DNA of 64,000 nucleotides from NCBI RefSeq assembly GCF_030209835.1, contig NZ_JARVRF010000003.1, positions 62,001 to 126,000 of the forward strand, written 5' to 3'. The position numbers and the translations under genes were made by a program. The stretch's first letter is position 1, and each line of letters starts with the position of its first letter. The notes under the pieces were generated by a model. That model did no database searches. It had not been told where the DNA came from and saw nothing but the letters and a program-made list of their open reading frames with translations. Positions 1 through 8,710 of this stretch are shown here, in pieces. The stretch is from Arthrobacter sp. efr-133-R2A-120. Its GTDB lineage: Bacteria > Actinomycetota > Actinomycetes > Actinomycetales > Micrococcaceae.

Positions 1-922
1 CTTCGTTGAGCGAAATGCCCTGGCCGGGGTTGGTCCCCCAGGTCACGAACGGCTCCAAGGTATCGGCGTCGAGATCAACCTCGACGTCGAAAGCGGCGTC
101 GTCGTCGGTGTGCAGCGTGTTCCAGTATTCGACGGCGGCGTCCCACTCCTCGCCCTGCGGGGCGTGCGGGCGGCCGTACATGTAGTCGTAGGTCGTCTGG
201 TCCGGAGCCACCAAGCCAGCGCGGGCACCGGCTTCGATGGACATGTTGCAGATGGTCATGCGGGCATCCATGGAGAGCGCCCGGATGGCCGAGCCACGGT
301 ACTCCAGGACGTAGCCCTGGCCGCCGCCGGTACCGATCTTGGCGATGACGGCCAGGATGATGTCCTTCGCCGAAACGCCCGGGCGCAGGGTGCCTTCAAC
401 GTTGATGGCCATGGTCTTGAAAGGCTTGAGGGACAGCGTTTGGGTGGCCATGACGTGTTCCACCTCGGAAGTGCCAATGCCCATGGCCAGCGCGCCGAAC
501 GCTCCGTGGGTTGAGGTGTGGGAATCGCCGCAGACCACCGTCATGCCGGGCTGGGTGAGGCCCAGCTGCGGGCCGACGACGTGCACAATGCCTTGCTCGG
601 CGTCGCCGAGCGAGTGCAGGCGAACCCCGAACTCCTTGCAGTTGTTGCGCAGGGTCTGGATCTGCGTGCGGCTGGTCAGATCGGCAATCGGCTTGTCGAT
701 GTCCAGCGTCGGCGTGTTGTGGTCCTCCGTGGCTATGGTGAGGTCGGGGCGGCGCAAGGGGCGTCCGGCCAGGCGCAAGCCCTCAAAGGCCTGCGGCGAG
801 GTCACCTCGTGCACGAGGTGCAGGTCGATGAACAGAAGATCGGGCTGGGCGTTGGCTCCTTCGCCTTCGCCCTTGCGCACCACGTGCGCATCCCAAACTT
901 TCTCGGCCAGTGTCTTTCCCAC
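1..922 (-). CDS. leuC: 3-isopropylmalate dehydratase large subunit, C-terminus beyond the window
   Basis: Isomerises 2-isopropylmalate to 3-isopropylmalate in leucine synthesis, as the [4Fe-4S] large subunit of the LeuCD dehydratase in the cytoplasm. The reverse strand encodes about 307 N-terminal residues beginning [15 protein letters not shown]. Aconitase-family signatures are visible: [20 protein letters not shown], the TQTLSLKP segment and [15 protein letters not shown]. The GTG start at 922 follows an AGGGAG Shine-Dalgarno at 6 bases. The family is about 470 residues, so the last third, including two cluster cysteines, lies outside. It is divergent from the IclR-type regulator at 1035, the arrangement of leuCD with NdgR/LtbR in actinobacteria. 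The identification is very secure. Confidence 0.96.
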   Translation of the reverse strand, partial: MGKTLAEKVWDAHVVRKGEGEGANAQPDLLFIDLHLVHEVTSPQAFEGLRLAGRPLRRPDLTIATEDHNTPTLDIDKPIADLTSRTQIQTLRNNCKEFGVRLHSLGDAEQGIVHVVGPQLGLTQPGMTVVCGDSHTSTHGAFGALAMGIGTSEVEHVMATQTLSLKPFKTMAINVEGTLRPGVSAKDIILAVIAKIGTGGGQGYVLEYRGSAIRALSMDARMTICNMSIEAGARAGLVAPDQTTYDYMYGRPHAPQGEEWDAAVEYWNTLHTDDDAAFDVEVDLDADTLEPFVTWGTNPGQGISLNE

Positions 923-999
923 GGCCTGCTCCCTTCACTGCGGTTGGCTTGACTACTTCCACTGAACATCAGCGATCCAAACTGCGCCAGTGAAACAAC

Positions 1000-1031
1000 T
1001 TGCATCTCAGATATTGAGACGGCAATATCAT
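1000..1031. promoter_or_regulatory. Candidate autoregulatory promoter/operator between leuC and the IclR gene
   Basis: Two overlapping inverted repeats are seen. TCTCAGATATTGAGA (1005-1019) has 5-bp arms, and GATATTG/CAATATC (1010-1016 and 1023-1029) has 7-bp arms and a 6-bp spacer. On the + strand TTGCAT (1000-1005) and CAATAT (1023-1028) are spaced 17 bp and would place transcription start on the A of the ATG at 1035, so that mRNA would be leaderless. This ATG has no Shine-Dalgarno sequence. Function as an NdgR/LtbR-type operator is inferred from position. Confidence 0.55.
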
Positions 1032-1034
1032 TAC

Positions 1035-1754
1035 ATGGACAATTCTAGTGGAGTCGGCGTCATCGATAAAGCGGCCCAAGTGCTCGACGCACTTGAGGCG
1101 GGGCCAACCACCTTGGCCCAACTTGTGGCAGCAACAGGGCTGGCCCGTCCCACCGTTCACCGGCTGGCGCTGGCGCTCGTCCATCACCGCCTCGTGAGCC
1201 GGGACATCCAAGGCCGCTTTGTCCTCGGCAGCCGCCTTGTCGAGCTCGCTTCGGCGGCCGGGGAAGACCGGCTCATCGCTTCTGCGGGCCCGGTCTTGAT
1301 CCAGTTGCGCGACGCCACCGGAGAGAGTGCTCAAATCTTCCGGCGCCAGGGCGACTGGCGCGTCTGCGTTGCCTCGGCCGAACGCCCGATCGGCCTGCGC
1401 GACACCATTCCCGTGGGCACCCAGCTTTCCATGAAGGCCGGCTCCGCCGCCCAGATCCTGCTGGCGTGGGAAGACCACGACCGCCTCCTGGACGGACTTC
1501 AGAACGCCCGCTTCACGCCGACGGTCCTGGCAGGAGTACGACGCCGGGGCTGGGCCCAGAGCCTCGGCGAACGCGAGCCTGGAGTCGCCTCGGTTTCCGC
1601 ACCCGTGCGCGGCCCTTCCGGCCGGGTCATTGCTGCGGTGTCCATCTCGGGCCCCATTGAGCGCCTGACCCGCCAGCCGGGACGCCTCCACGCCGAAGTC
1701 GTCTGCAACGCCGCCCGGGTACTGACCGAGGCCCTGCGCAAGAACAACGACTAG
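1035..1754 (+). CDS. IclR-family regulator of leucine genes (NdgR/LtbR-like)
   Basis: 239-residue transcription factor with an N-terminal winged helix-turn-helix (about residues 8-65, including TTLAQLVAATGLARPTVHRL) and a C-terminal IclR effector domain (about 75-235). The ATG at 1035 is preferred over an upstream in-frame codon because it gives the usual short N-terminus and lies at the expected start of a leaderless transcript. It is divergent from leuC. In Corynebacterium LtbR and in Streptomyces NdgR sit at this position and control leuCD and leuB. Assignment to that subgroup rests mainly on context plus the compact size; the exact effector is not visible. Confidence 0.85.
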   Translation: MDNSSGVGVIDKAAQVLDALEAGPTTLAQLVAATGLARPTVHRLALALVHHRLVSRDIQGRFVLGSRLVELASAAGEDRLIASAGPVLIQLRDATGESAQIFRRQGDWRVCVASAERPIGLRDTIPVGTQLSMKAGSAAQILLAWEDHDRLLDGLQNARFTPTVLAGVRRRGWAQSLGEREPGVASVSAPVRGPSGRVIAAVSISGPIERLTRQPGRLHAEVVCNAARVLTEALRKNND

Positions 1755-1823
1755 GCGCTTCCCATTTCCCGCCTGCTTAGCAGTGGCACCCCTCCTGTAG
1801 ACGGGCGCATGTAGGGTGGGCGC

Positions 1824-2387
1824 ATGAACAGCTTTGCCGTATTCCTGCGCGGGATCAACGTGGGCGGGATCAACATCAAGATGGCCGACCTTAAAGCAGC
1901 CCTCAAGGCGTACCCCTTCACCGACGTCAAGACCCTGCTGGCCAGTGGCAACGTGGTGCTCCAAAGCGAGCTCGATTCGGCGGGAGTCAAGGAGCAGTTC
2001 GAGAAATGCTTGAGGGAAGCATTTGGCTATGACGCCTGGGTGGTGGTCCTGACCGCGGAACGCGTTGCCGAACTGGTGGAAGCCTGCCCCTATCCCGCCG
2101 ACGACAAAACCACGCACAGCTACATCACCCTCGCCTCGGACACTGCCATGTTGGACGAGCTATTCGACGCCGGCACAGCCCTCGGCCCCCCAGGGCAGGG
2201 CGGCGTCGAGCACGTCCGGCTGGGTCCCGAGGCCTCGGCATGGCTCGCCCCGGCGGGAGGCACGTTGGACAGCCCCTTCAGCAAGCTCTCCGCAAAGACC
2301 CGCTACAAGGCGAGCACTACCACACGGAACCTGCGCACGCTCATCAAGGTCAGGGACGCCGCAGAAGCCCTCCAGAAGACCACCTGA
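1824..2387 (+). CDS. DUF1697 domain protein
   Basis: 187-residue cytoplasmic protein of the DUF1697 family, recognised by the N-terminal block MNSFAVFLRGINVGG, the LLASGNVVLQS segment and the C-terminal KTRYKASTTTRNLRTL block. Biochemical function is unknown for this family. It stands alone, 69 bp after the IclR gene on the same strand, and no Shine-Dalgarno is obvious (GGTGGGCGC precedes the ATG). No signal peptide or membrane segment is visible. The length is normal for the family. Confidence 0.85.
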   Translation: MNSFAVFLRGINVGGINIKMADLKAALKAYPFTDVKTLLASGNVVLQSELDSAGVKEQFEKCLREAFGYDAWVVVLTAERVAELVEACPYPADDKTTHSYITLASDTAMLDELFDAGTALGPPGQGGVEHVRLGPEASAWLAPAGGTLDSPFSKLSAKTRYKASTTTRNLRTLIKVRDAAEALQKTT

Positions 2388-2530
2388 GCTGCCCCGGTAC
2401 CGTCCTCCCCCCTTTTGACACGGGGAACCGCCTTCGACACGGCAAGTCGCGTCATTGCTTAGCTTTCACGCTGCAAACAAGGGGAGAAAGGTACGCGGTC
2501 CGACGTCTCACCCGCACCTTGGGAAAGAAA

Positions 2531-2562
2531 AATCCCCCGGAACCTGGTGGTTCCGGAGGATT
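2531..2562 (-). terminator. Rho-independent terminator of the tRNA-Gln/tRNA-Glu unit
   Basis: On the minus strand AATCCTCCGGAACC pairs with GGTTCCGGGGGATT around an ACCA loop (one G-T pair), followed by TTTCTTT. It lies 7 bp past the 3' end of tRNA-Glu. The interval 2388-2530 holds no recognisable gene. Confidence 0.85.
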
Positions 2563-2569
2563 CATTTTG

Positions 2570-2642
2570 TGACCCCAGCGGGATTCGAACCCGCGTTACC
2601 GCCGTGAGAGGGCGGCGTACTAGGCCGCTATACGATGGGGCC
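2570..2642 (-). tRNA. tRNA-Glu (anticodon CTC)
   Basis: 73-nt cloverleaf on the minus strand. The acceptor GGCCCCA pairs with TGGGGTC and the discriminator is A. The anticodon stem CCGCC/GGCGG holds loop CTCTCAC with anticodon CTC, and the T arm has the TTCGAAT loop. CCA is not encoded. It lies downstream of tRNA-Gln on the same strand with 141 bp between them. Confidence 0.97.
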
Positions 2643-2783
2643 TTGTACTTTGTTTTACTGCTTTATTGAATACCGCTTCCGGCATTCAAGCTGAATGAGT
2701 ATTTCATACATTCAGCATTGTTTCAAATCGGCGAACCGTTTCGAAACTCCAAATTCCCGCACATATATGCGGATTATTCAGAG

Positions 2784-2855
2784 CTGGGATACCAGGACTC
2801 GAACCTAGAATGACGGTACCAGAAACCGTAGTGTTGCCAATTACACCATATCCCA
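2784..2855 (-). tRNA. tRNA-Gln (anticodon CTG)
   Basis: 72-nt cloverleaf on the minus strand. The acceptor TGGGATA pairs fully with TATCCCA and the discriminator is G. The anticodon loop TTTCTGG gives CTG, and the T arm is CTAGG-TTCGAGT-CCTGG. CCA is not encoded. The spacer to tRNA-Glu (2643-2783) is AT-rich and holds no other gene. Confidence 0.96.
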
Positions 2856-3019
2856 TTGGCACTTTTAGGCCGGATTCGAAGGCCTAAACCTTCGCTCCGT
2901 GCCCCTCAGCACGAGTAATTACTTTACCCGAGACTTTCGATGCACACAAATCGGCCGCGCACGCCCTCATCGCCCTGGCCGGCACCCCCGGCGATCGGCC
3001 GGCGTGGACAAAAAAACCC

Positions 3020-3071
3020 TTGCAATCGGCAGGGCCTTAGCTTTACTCTCGGTAAGTTACCAATCGGTAAC
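3020..3071 (+). promoter_or_regulatory. Promoter with TetR-like operator ahead of the heptad-repeat gene
   Basis: TTGCAA (3020-3025) and TTTACT (3042-3047) form a plausible promoter with 16-bp spacing. Immediately downstream are two overlapping palindromes: GGTAA-G-TTACC (3051-3061) and the perfect GTTACC-AATC-GGTAAC (3056-3071). Such a symmetric site just after a -10 box is typical of TetR-family repressors. No TetR gene is next to it, so the regulator is unknown. The rest of 2856-3189 holds nothing else recognisable. Confidence 0.6.
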
Positions 3072-3189
3072 CAACGTCACGCACTTGTTTCGTGGCGCAG
3101 CTGCAGGCCAAACCGCCTGTTAGCTGCGTCACATGGGGGGATCCCTGGCAGCAGCGCCGCTGCCGGGAAGTCATCGAGAGGAATTGCCC

Positions 3190-4653
3190 ATGACACCGAA
3201 CCCTGCCATTTCGACCAGTACACGAAGCCGTGCCCAGATAATCGCTATTGCCGTACTCGCACTCCTGCTGATCGCGCTCCTCGGTTTCTACACCTTGGTC
3301 ATTGGGAAGATCGCGGCAGGGTCGGCGCAACTGGATGACGGCGCAGGTCAGGCATCCGCGGGCGCGGGCCAGCTCAGGGACGGCGCGGCGAGGCTTGCAG
3401 GCGGAGCCGCTGAAGCCGGGACGGGCGCGGCCAAGCTGGCTGATGGCGCGTCAAAGGTCCAAAACGGAATCCAAGGCAAACTTGCCCCGGGAGCCCAGCA
3501 GTTGAAGGACGGCGCCGACAAACTCGCTACGGGGGCCGTGAAGATCCAGAATGACGTCAACGCCAAGCTTGCGCCGGGAGTCTACAAAGTGGACGACGGC
3601 GCGCAGAAGCTCGCGGCAGGTGCCCTGCAACTTTCCGCAGCACTGACTCCGACGCCGGGCGGAGACGCCGAAAACAATCTCGGCGACGGCGCCACCCAAC
3701 TAAACAACGGCGCGAACCAGCTCAACAACGGAGCCGCCCAGCTCGACGCCGGTGCTGCGCAACTCGACGCGGGCGCCGCCAGGCTCGCGGCAGGCACCGA
3801 TCAGCTCAAGGGGTATCCGGGAGCCGGAGACGATCCCACCAAAGGAACAGGCTCGGCTGCGTTGGCCCAAGGGCTCCAGCAGCTCGCCGACGCCGCCAAC
3901 GGCGTCCAGGGCGTGGTGCCCCTGGCGGCGCTGAAGGCGCAGATCAATGCCCTCAACGACGGCGCGCATCGCCTCGACGCCGGAGCCTCGCAATTGCAAG
4001 CCGGGGCGGGCCAGCTTTCGGCCGGAGCGGCGCAACTGCACGGCGGCACCGAACGGCTCGCCGATGGCACCGGGAAGCTGGCTGCAGGCACCGGGAAGCT
4101 GACGGCAGGTTTCGCCACTCTCGCCCAGAAACTCAACAGCCAGGATCCAGCGTCCCCGGGCGTGGTTCTGGGAACCCAAATGCTCGCCGATGGAACAGCA
4201 AAGATCCGCGTGGGCATGGACGGCGTACCGGGCGACCCTGAGCACCCAGGTCTCCTCAAGGCCACTGCCAGCATGACAGACGGAACGTCGCGCTTGGCGG
4301 CGGGCACGGACTCGTTGATGACGGGAATCAAGGGCAGCCCCGCTGATCCTTACTCCCCCGGCCTCTTGGACGGTTCCACTGCATTGGCAGCCGGTGCCTC
4401 CAAGTTGTCCGATGGAAATGCCAAACTGGCCGCCGGCTCGGCCCAGTTGTCCACCGGTGCCGACAAACTCGCGGACGGAAATGCGCGAATCGCCGCGGGC
4501 ACCGCGGAACTGCATCAGGGTGCTGCGGCGGTGTCGCCGTCGAGCATAACCGAAAAGTCGGATACTGGCACGGCGATCGGAATTGTGGGCGTCCTTGGCG
4601 CCGGTTCCGTCGGAGCGTTCTTTTTCCTGCGGAAGTTCCGGCTGGAGGCGTAG
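3190..4653 (+). CDS. Secreted or membrane-anchored X-X-X-Leu-X-X-Gly heptad-repeat protein
   Basis: 487 residues. There is an N-terminal membrane segment or signal anchor (about 16-38, AIAVLALLLIALLGFYTLVI), then over 400 residues of degenerate seven-residue repeats of the pattern xxxLxxG (GAGQLRDGAARLAGGAAEAG and similar). A C-terminal membrane helix (about 460-482, IGIVGVLGAGSVGAFFFL) is followed by a basic tail. The repeat matches the heptads of YhgE/Pip-type proteins, predicted to form long amphipathic extracellular helices. The ATG at 3190 follows GAGAGGAA at a good distance. Two or three short inserts such as PTPGGDAENNLGDG break the periodicity. Function is unknown; a cell-envelope role is inferred. 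Confidence 0.75.
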   Translation: MTPNPAISTSTRSRAQIIAIAVLALLLIALLGFYTLVIGKIAAGSAQLDDGAGQASAGAGQLRDGAARLAGGAAEAGTGAAKLADGASKVQNGIQGKLAPGAQQLKDGADKLATGAVKIQNDVNAKLAPGVYKVDDGAQKLAAGALQLSAALTPTPGGDAENNLGDGATQLNNGANQLNNGAAQLDAGAAQLDAGAARLAAGTDQLKGYPGAGDDPTKGTGSAALAQGLQQLADAANGVQGVVPLAALKAQINALNDGAHRLDAGASQLQAGAGQLSAGAAQLHGGTERLADGTGKLAAGTGKLTAGFATLAQKLNSQDPASPGVVLGTQMLADGTAKIRVGMDGVPGDPEHPGLLKATASMTDGTSRLAAGTDSLMTGIKGSPADPYSPGLLDGSTALAAGASKLSDGNAKLAAGSAQLSTGADKLADGNARIAAGTAELHQGAAAVSPSSITEKSDTGTAIGIVGVLGAGSVGAFFFLRKFRLEA

Positions 4654-4660
4654 CTGCGGC

Positions 4661-5374
4661 TCAGGCGAGCAGTCGCGTCAAGGAGTCTATTTGCCGGCCG
4701 GAAAAGTCGGAGGCGAGCTCGCCGGCGCGGTTCAGCCAGACGCCCAGCAACCCGGCGGCGTTAGCGCCGTCGGCATCGAGAAGGCGGTTGTCTCCCACGA
4801 AAAGGGTCTCAGCCGGAGTAGTGCCCAGGCGGCGGACCCCTTCCAGGTAAATGGCGGGGTCCGGCTTGGGCACGCCCACGGTGTCCGTGCCGACGAGGAC
4901 CGAGACCCGTGCGAGTCCAGCACTGTCGAGCTTCACCCGCTGGTAGTCATGGACATTGTTGCTCACGGCGCCATACGGGATGCCCGCGGCGTCCAGGGCG
5001 TCGAGGACGGGCAGGACATCGCTGAAGGCCCTGACATAACTGGGCTGCAGGCGCGAATAGTCATTGAGCCAGGTATGGGAGTCCTCTCCCCCGAGTTCCA
5101 CGCCGAAATGCCCCAGGGCCGCGCGGCCACGCAGGAGGCGCTGCTCGTTGAACGTCAATTCACCGGCGAGGTACCGGTCATAGAAATGCGTGGTTTCGTG
5201 CGTGAAGATCCGTCCGAACTTCTCCCACCCGGCCTGGTCCAGTCCGGGCAGGAGGTGTTCGCTCACGTCACGCAAAGCCGTGGTCATGGCGTACTCAAGG
5301 TCCACCAGGGTGTCGTCGATGTCGAACAGGACACCCCGGACCGTGCCGAATGACTCATGAAGTGCGTTGATCAC
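4661..5374 (-). CDS. HAD-superfamily hydrolase
   Basis: 237-residue cytoplasmic phosphatase-like protein. The four HAD motifs are visible: nucleophile motif FDIDDTLVD (about residue 17), motif II serine in AVSNN, motif III lysine in GVPKPDPAIY, and motif IV GDNRLLDADGA. A helical C1-type cap lies between motifs I and II, as in phosphoglycolate or pyrimidine nucleotidase-like members. It starts 12 bp after gltX on the same strand, so it is probably cotranscribed. Its 3' end converges on the heptad-repeat gene with a 7-bp gap. Substrate cannot be inferred. Confidence 0.88.
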   Translation of the reverse strand: MINALHESFGTVRGVLFDIDDTLVDLEYAMTTALRDVSEHLLPGLDQAGWEKFGRIFTHETTHFYDRYLAGELTFNEQRLLRGRAALGHFGVELGGEDSHTWLNDYSRLQPSYVRAFSDVLPVLDALDAAGIPYGAVSNNVHDYQRVKLDSAGLARVSVLVGTDTVGVPKPDPAIYLEGVRRLGTTPAETLFVGDNRLLDADGANAAGLLGVWLNRAGELASDFSGRQIDSLTRLLA

Positions 5375-5386
5375 GGCGTGCCTGAA

Positions 5387-6901
5387 CTAGCCGCGGAAAG
5401 AGCGCAGGCGGGTGAGCGAGGAGTCCTTGCCCAGGATGACCATCGATTCGAACAACGGCGGCGAGATGCGGCGGCCGGAGATTGCCGTCCGCACGGGGCC
5501 GAACGCAAGGCGCGGCTTGATGCCGAGGTCCTCCACCAAGGCCTGCTTGAGCGCTGTCTGGATGCTTTCTGCCGTCCAGTCCGCGAGCGGTTCCAGCGCT
5601 GCCAGCGCAGCGTCCAGCACCTCGCCCAGGTTCTCCGGGAGACCCTTGCGGGCGTCGTCGGCAACGTCGATCGCGTCGTCGTTCTTGAACAGGAAGGCAA
5701 GCATCTCCGGAGCCTCGCCCAGCAGGGCGATCCGTTCCTGGACCAGCGGTGCGGCCTCGGCAAGGATCTCTTCCTGGCGCGGAGTCAGGATCTCCCCCAC
5801 GAAGCCGGCAGCACGCAGGTAGGGAACGAGCCGCTGACGGAAATCCTCCGGCGTGAGCATCCGCACGTGCGTTCCGTTGATGGCTTCGGCCTTCTTGATA
5901 TCGAAGCGCGCAGGGTTGCCCAGGACATCGTGGATATCGAAGTTCGCAACGAGCTGCTCCACGCTGAAGATGTCCTCATCGGCGCTCAGGGACCAGCCCA
6001 GGAGGGACAGGTAATTGAGCAAACCCTCACGGATGAAGCCGCGTTCACGGTGCAGGAACAGGCTGGATTCCGGATCGCGCTTGGAAAGCTTCTTGTTGCC
6101 CTGGCCCATGACGTAGGGAAGGTGGCCGAACTCCGGCATGTACTCGGCCACGCCGATCGCGTACAGGGCGCGGTAAAGGGCGATCTGCCGCGGAGTGGAG
6201 CTGAGCAGGTCTTCGCCGCGAAGGACGTGCGTGATACCCATGAGTGCGTCGTCAACGGGGTTCACCAGTGTGTACAGCGGGGCGCCGTTGGCACGGACCA
6301 CGGCGAAGTCGGGCACGGATCCCGCCTTGAACGTGATCTCCCCCCGCACGAGGTCGTTGAAGGTCAGGTCTTCGTCCGGCATGCGCAGGCGCAACACGGC
6401 ATTGCGGCCCTCGGCCTTGTACTGGGCGAGCTGCTCTTCGGTGACGTGGCGGTCAAAGCCGTCGTAACCGAGCTTGGGGTCCCGGCCGGCGGCGCGGTGC
6501 CGCGCCTCGATCTCCTCCGGAGTGGAGTACGACTCGTAGATGTGACCGCCGGCCTTGAGCTTGGCGATGACGTCCTGGTACATGTCGCTGCGCTGCGACT
6601 GGCGGTACGGTTCGTGCGGCCCGCCAACCTCGACGCCCTCGTCCCAGTCGATCCCGAGCCACTTCAGCGCGTCAAGCAGCTGGTGGTAGCTTTCCTCGCT
6701 GTCGCGGGCCGAGTCGGTGTCCTCGATCCGGAAAATCAGCTTGCCACCGGTGTGCCGCGCATAGGCCCAGTTGAAGAGGGCCGTACGGATCAACCCAACG
6801 TGCGGAGTTCCCGTGGGTGAGGGGCAGAACCGGACGCGGACCGGGGTTTCGGCGGTCACGGCAGGAATGGCGGCAGAGTTCGACGCAGCAACAGTAGTCA
6901 T
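5387..6901 (-). CDS. gltX: Glutamate--tRNA ligase
   Basis: 504-residue class I aminoacyl-tRNA synthetase charging tRNA-Glu. In many actinobacteria this enzyme also mischarges tRNA-Gln for GatCAB amidation. The HIGH-equivalent is [15 protein letters not shown] (from residue 26) and the KMSKS-equivalent is KLSKRD (about residue 272). The Rossmann fold is followed by the helical anticodon-binding region. A short alanine-rich N-terminal extension precedes the catalytic core. It is the second gene of a probable FAH-gltX-HAD unit, 87 bp after the FAH gene. tRNA-Glu and tRNA-Gln genes lie about 3 kb away. Confidence 0.97.
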   Translation of the reverse strand: MTTVAASNSAAIPAVTAETPVRVRFCPSPTGTPHVGLIRTALFNWAYARHTGGKLIFRIEDTDSARDSEESYHQLLDALKWLGIDWDEGVEVGGPHEPYRQSQRSDMYQDVIAKLKAGGHIYESYSTPEEIEARHRAAGRDPKLGYDGFDRHVTEEQLAQYKAEGRNAVLRLRMPDEDLTFNDLVRGEITFKAGSVPDFAVVRANGAPLYTLVNPVDDALMGITHVLRGEDLLSSTPRQIALYRALYAIGVAEYMPEFGHLPYVMGQGNKKLSKRDPESSLFLHRERGFIREGLLNYLSLLGWSLSADEDIFSVEQLVANFDIHDVLGNPARFDIKKAEAINGTHVRMLTPEDFRQRLVPYLRAAGFVGEILTPRQEEILAEAAPLVQERIALLGEAPEMLAFLFKNDDAIDVADDARKGLPENLGEVLDAALAALEPLADWTAESIQTALKQALVEDLGIKPRLAFGPVRTAISGRRISPPLFESMVILGKDSSLTRLRSFRG

Positions 6902-6988
6902 AGTGGTTCCAACTTTACCGCGTGGCGCTAGACGAAACGGCCAGTGCCGCTTGACCGGAAGCGGCCTGCGGGGCGGACCGCCAGACCT

Positions 6989-7765
6989 CTACCGGCGGAC
7001 TACCGGGTTGGACAAGCGGCCGATGCCTTCGATCTCGATCTCGTAGCGGTCGCCCTCCTGGACCAGGCCGACACCGGCCGGAGTTCCGGTCATGATGACA
7101 TCACCAGGAAGCAGGGTGAACGCCTGCGAAACGATCGATACCAGCTCGCGCACGCTGCGAATCATTTGGTTCGTGCTGCCGTCCTGGCGGAGTTCACCAT
7201 TGAGCCAGCCCTTGATGGCAAGGTCCTCGGGGTCGAGTTCCGTCTCGATCCACGGGCCGAGCGGCGCGGAGGTGTCAAAGCCCTTGGCACGCGCCCACTG
7301 CAGGTCCGTCTTCTGGACGTCGCGGGCCGTGAGGTCGTTTCCGCAGGTGTAACCGAAAATGACATCGTCCACGCGGTCTTCGGGCACGTCCTTGCAAATA
7401 CGGCCAATGACAACGCAGAGTTCCGCTTCAAAGGAAACTTCCTCCGAGAACTCAGGCAACACGATCGGATCGTTGGGGCCGACGACGGCGGTGTTCGGCT
7501 TCAGGAACAGCAGGGGATGCTGCGGTACCTCATTACCGAGTTCCCGGGCGTGCTCGGCGAAGTTCCGTCCCACGCCGATGACCTTGCTGCGCGGAATGAT
7601 CGGTGCCAGCAGGCGCACGTCTTCCAGCTTGTGGCGGACCGAGGTCCGCTCGACGCCGTTGAAGAAAGGGTCGCCGTGGATGACAGTGATGACTTCACTG
7701 CCGGGCTCACCTTCGACGACGCCGTAGACGGGATCAGAATCAACAACAAACCGGGCGATACGCAT
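6989..7765 (-). CDS. Fumarylacetoacetate hydrolase family protein
   Basis: 258 residues with the FAH catalytic fold. The divalent-metal site is visible as FEAELCVVIGR and GNDLTARDVQ, and the C-terminus carries GDVIMTGTPAGVG. The N-terminal MRIARFVVDSDPVYGVVEG is the short beta domain of bacterial members. The family includes acylpyruvases, 2-hydroxyhepta-2,4-diene-1,7-dioate isomerases and oxaloacetate decarboxylases, so the substrate is open. It lies upstream of gltX on the same strand; this FAH-gltX neighbourhood is common in Arthrobacter relatives. Confidence 0.9.
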   Translation of the reverse strand: MRIARFVVDSDPVYGVVEGEPGSEVITVIHGDPFFNGVERTSVRHKLEDVRLLAPIIPRSKVIGVGRNFAEHARELGNEVPQHPLLFLKPNTAVVGPNDPIVLPEFSEEVSFEAELCVVIGRICKDVPEDRVDDVIFGYTCGNDLTARDVQKTDLQWARAKGFDTSAPLGPWIETELDPEDLAIKGWLNGELRQDGSTNQMIRSVRELVSIVSQAFTLLPGDVIMTGTPAGVGLVQEGDRYEIEIEGIGRLSNPVVRR

Positions 7766-7821
7766 GGGTTCTAGCGTACCGTCCGCCGGCGGGCACTATG
7801 CGCGCACTCCGGACGGGTCCG

Positions 7822-8604
7822 CTAGCCGCGCAGATAGTCCAATTGCGCCGCCACCGAAGTTTCAGCTGCCCACCGCACGGAAGGATCGACGTCGGGATAC
7901 ACCGCATCGGTGACAGCCTGGACCTCGGCCTGGGCGCCGAGCCGCGCCAAGGCTTCACGGATCTGATCCAGCCGCATCTCCCGGTGAGCCCTGTACTCGC
8001 GGCACACGGCGTCCACAGCCGGCAGGACGGGCCCGTGCGCGGGCAACAGCGTTGCCGGACCAAGGCTTTCGAGTGTGTCGAGGCTGGAAAGGTAGTCCCC
8101 CAGCCTTCCATCGGGATAGTCCAGGACGGTGGTGCCCCGCCCCAGGATGGTATCGCCCGTCAGCACCGAGCCATCCGGTCCGTCGCCCGGAAGGTGGAAG
8201 CAGACTGAATCCGAGGTGTGGCCCGGCGTGGCAAGCACGCGGATCTCAACGCCTGCAGCCTCGATGACCTCGCCACCGCGCAACGGTTCGCCGCCGTGGC
8301 AGTGCGCCGGATCCGCCGCGCGGACGGGCGCGCCGGTGAGTTCGTGGAAGCGCGCAGAGGCCTCGGTGTGGTCCTTGTGCCGATGGGTGATGAGAACGAG
8401 CTCCACCGTTCCGCTCGTGGCCAAGGCCGCGAGGTGCGATTCGACGCGCGGCCCGGGATCGACGACGACAACTCCGGCAGCGTCCGGGGCGGCAATGACG
8501 TACGAGTTGGTGCCGTCGAGGCTCATCGGACCCGGATTGGGCGCGAGCCGCGAGCGGGTGAATGGACTGGTGTTCTGGAAAGAGGCGTCATTGACCGGAT
8601 TCAC
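7822..8604 (-). CDS. Metallo-beta-lactamase-fold hydrolase (glyoxalase II/LACTB2-like)
   Basis: About 260 residues. Zinc-binding motifs are in order: THRHKDH (HxHxDH), the PGHTSDS histidine, GDTIL aspartate and PAHGP histidine. The N-terminal NPGPMSLDGTNSYVI block resembles LACTB2/glyoxalase II-like hydrolases, and the C-terminal helical part (REMRLDQIREAL onward) is a winged-helix-like tail of that subgroup. A GTG at 8604 is chosen because homologous sequence begins about there; an ATG at 8661 would add 19 residues that do not look conserved. It is divergent from the SGNH hydrolase gene. The substrate, a thioester or nucleic acid, is unknown. Confidence 0.85.
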   Translation of the reverse strand: MNPVNDASFQNTSPFTRSRLAPNPGPMSLDGTNSYVIAAPDAAGVVVVDPGPRVESHLAALATSGTVELVLITHRHKDHTEASARFHELTGAPVRAADPAHCHGGEPLRGGEVIEAAGVEIRVLATPGHTSDSVCFHLPGDGPDGSVLTGDTILGRGTTVLDYPDGRLGDYLSSLDTLESLGPATLLPAHGPVLPAVDAVCREYRAHREMRLDQIREALARLGAQAEVQAVTDAVYPDVDPSVRWAAETSVAAQLDYLRG

Positions 8605-8710
8605 GTCTCCATCTTGGCACACGCCAAGGGGCCGGACCCGGGAACGGACCCCGGATGCCAAGAGTCAAAGAGGGCGCACGACGTAGCATGGTGCCAAGGC
8701 ACTGGGACGG

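Noticed and set aside
802..1005. Minus-strand ORF upstream of leuC as a leucine leader peptide
   Set aside because: It overlaps the leuC coding region in another frame, has few leucines and is not followed by a terminator.
2856..3019. Possible further tRNA after tRNA-Gln (GGATTCGAA motif near 2872)
   Set aside because: No acceptor or anticodon stems can be formed around the T-loop-like motif.
3700..4515. Long antisense frame opposite the heptad-repeat gene
   Set aside because: Repetitive composition mirrors the sense repeats; no start signal or family likeness.
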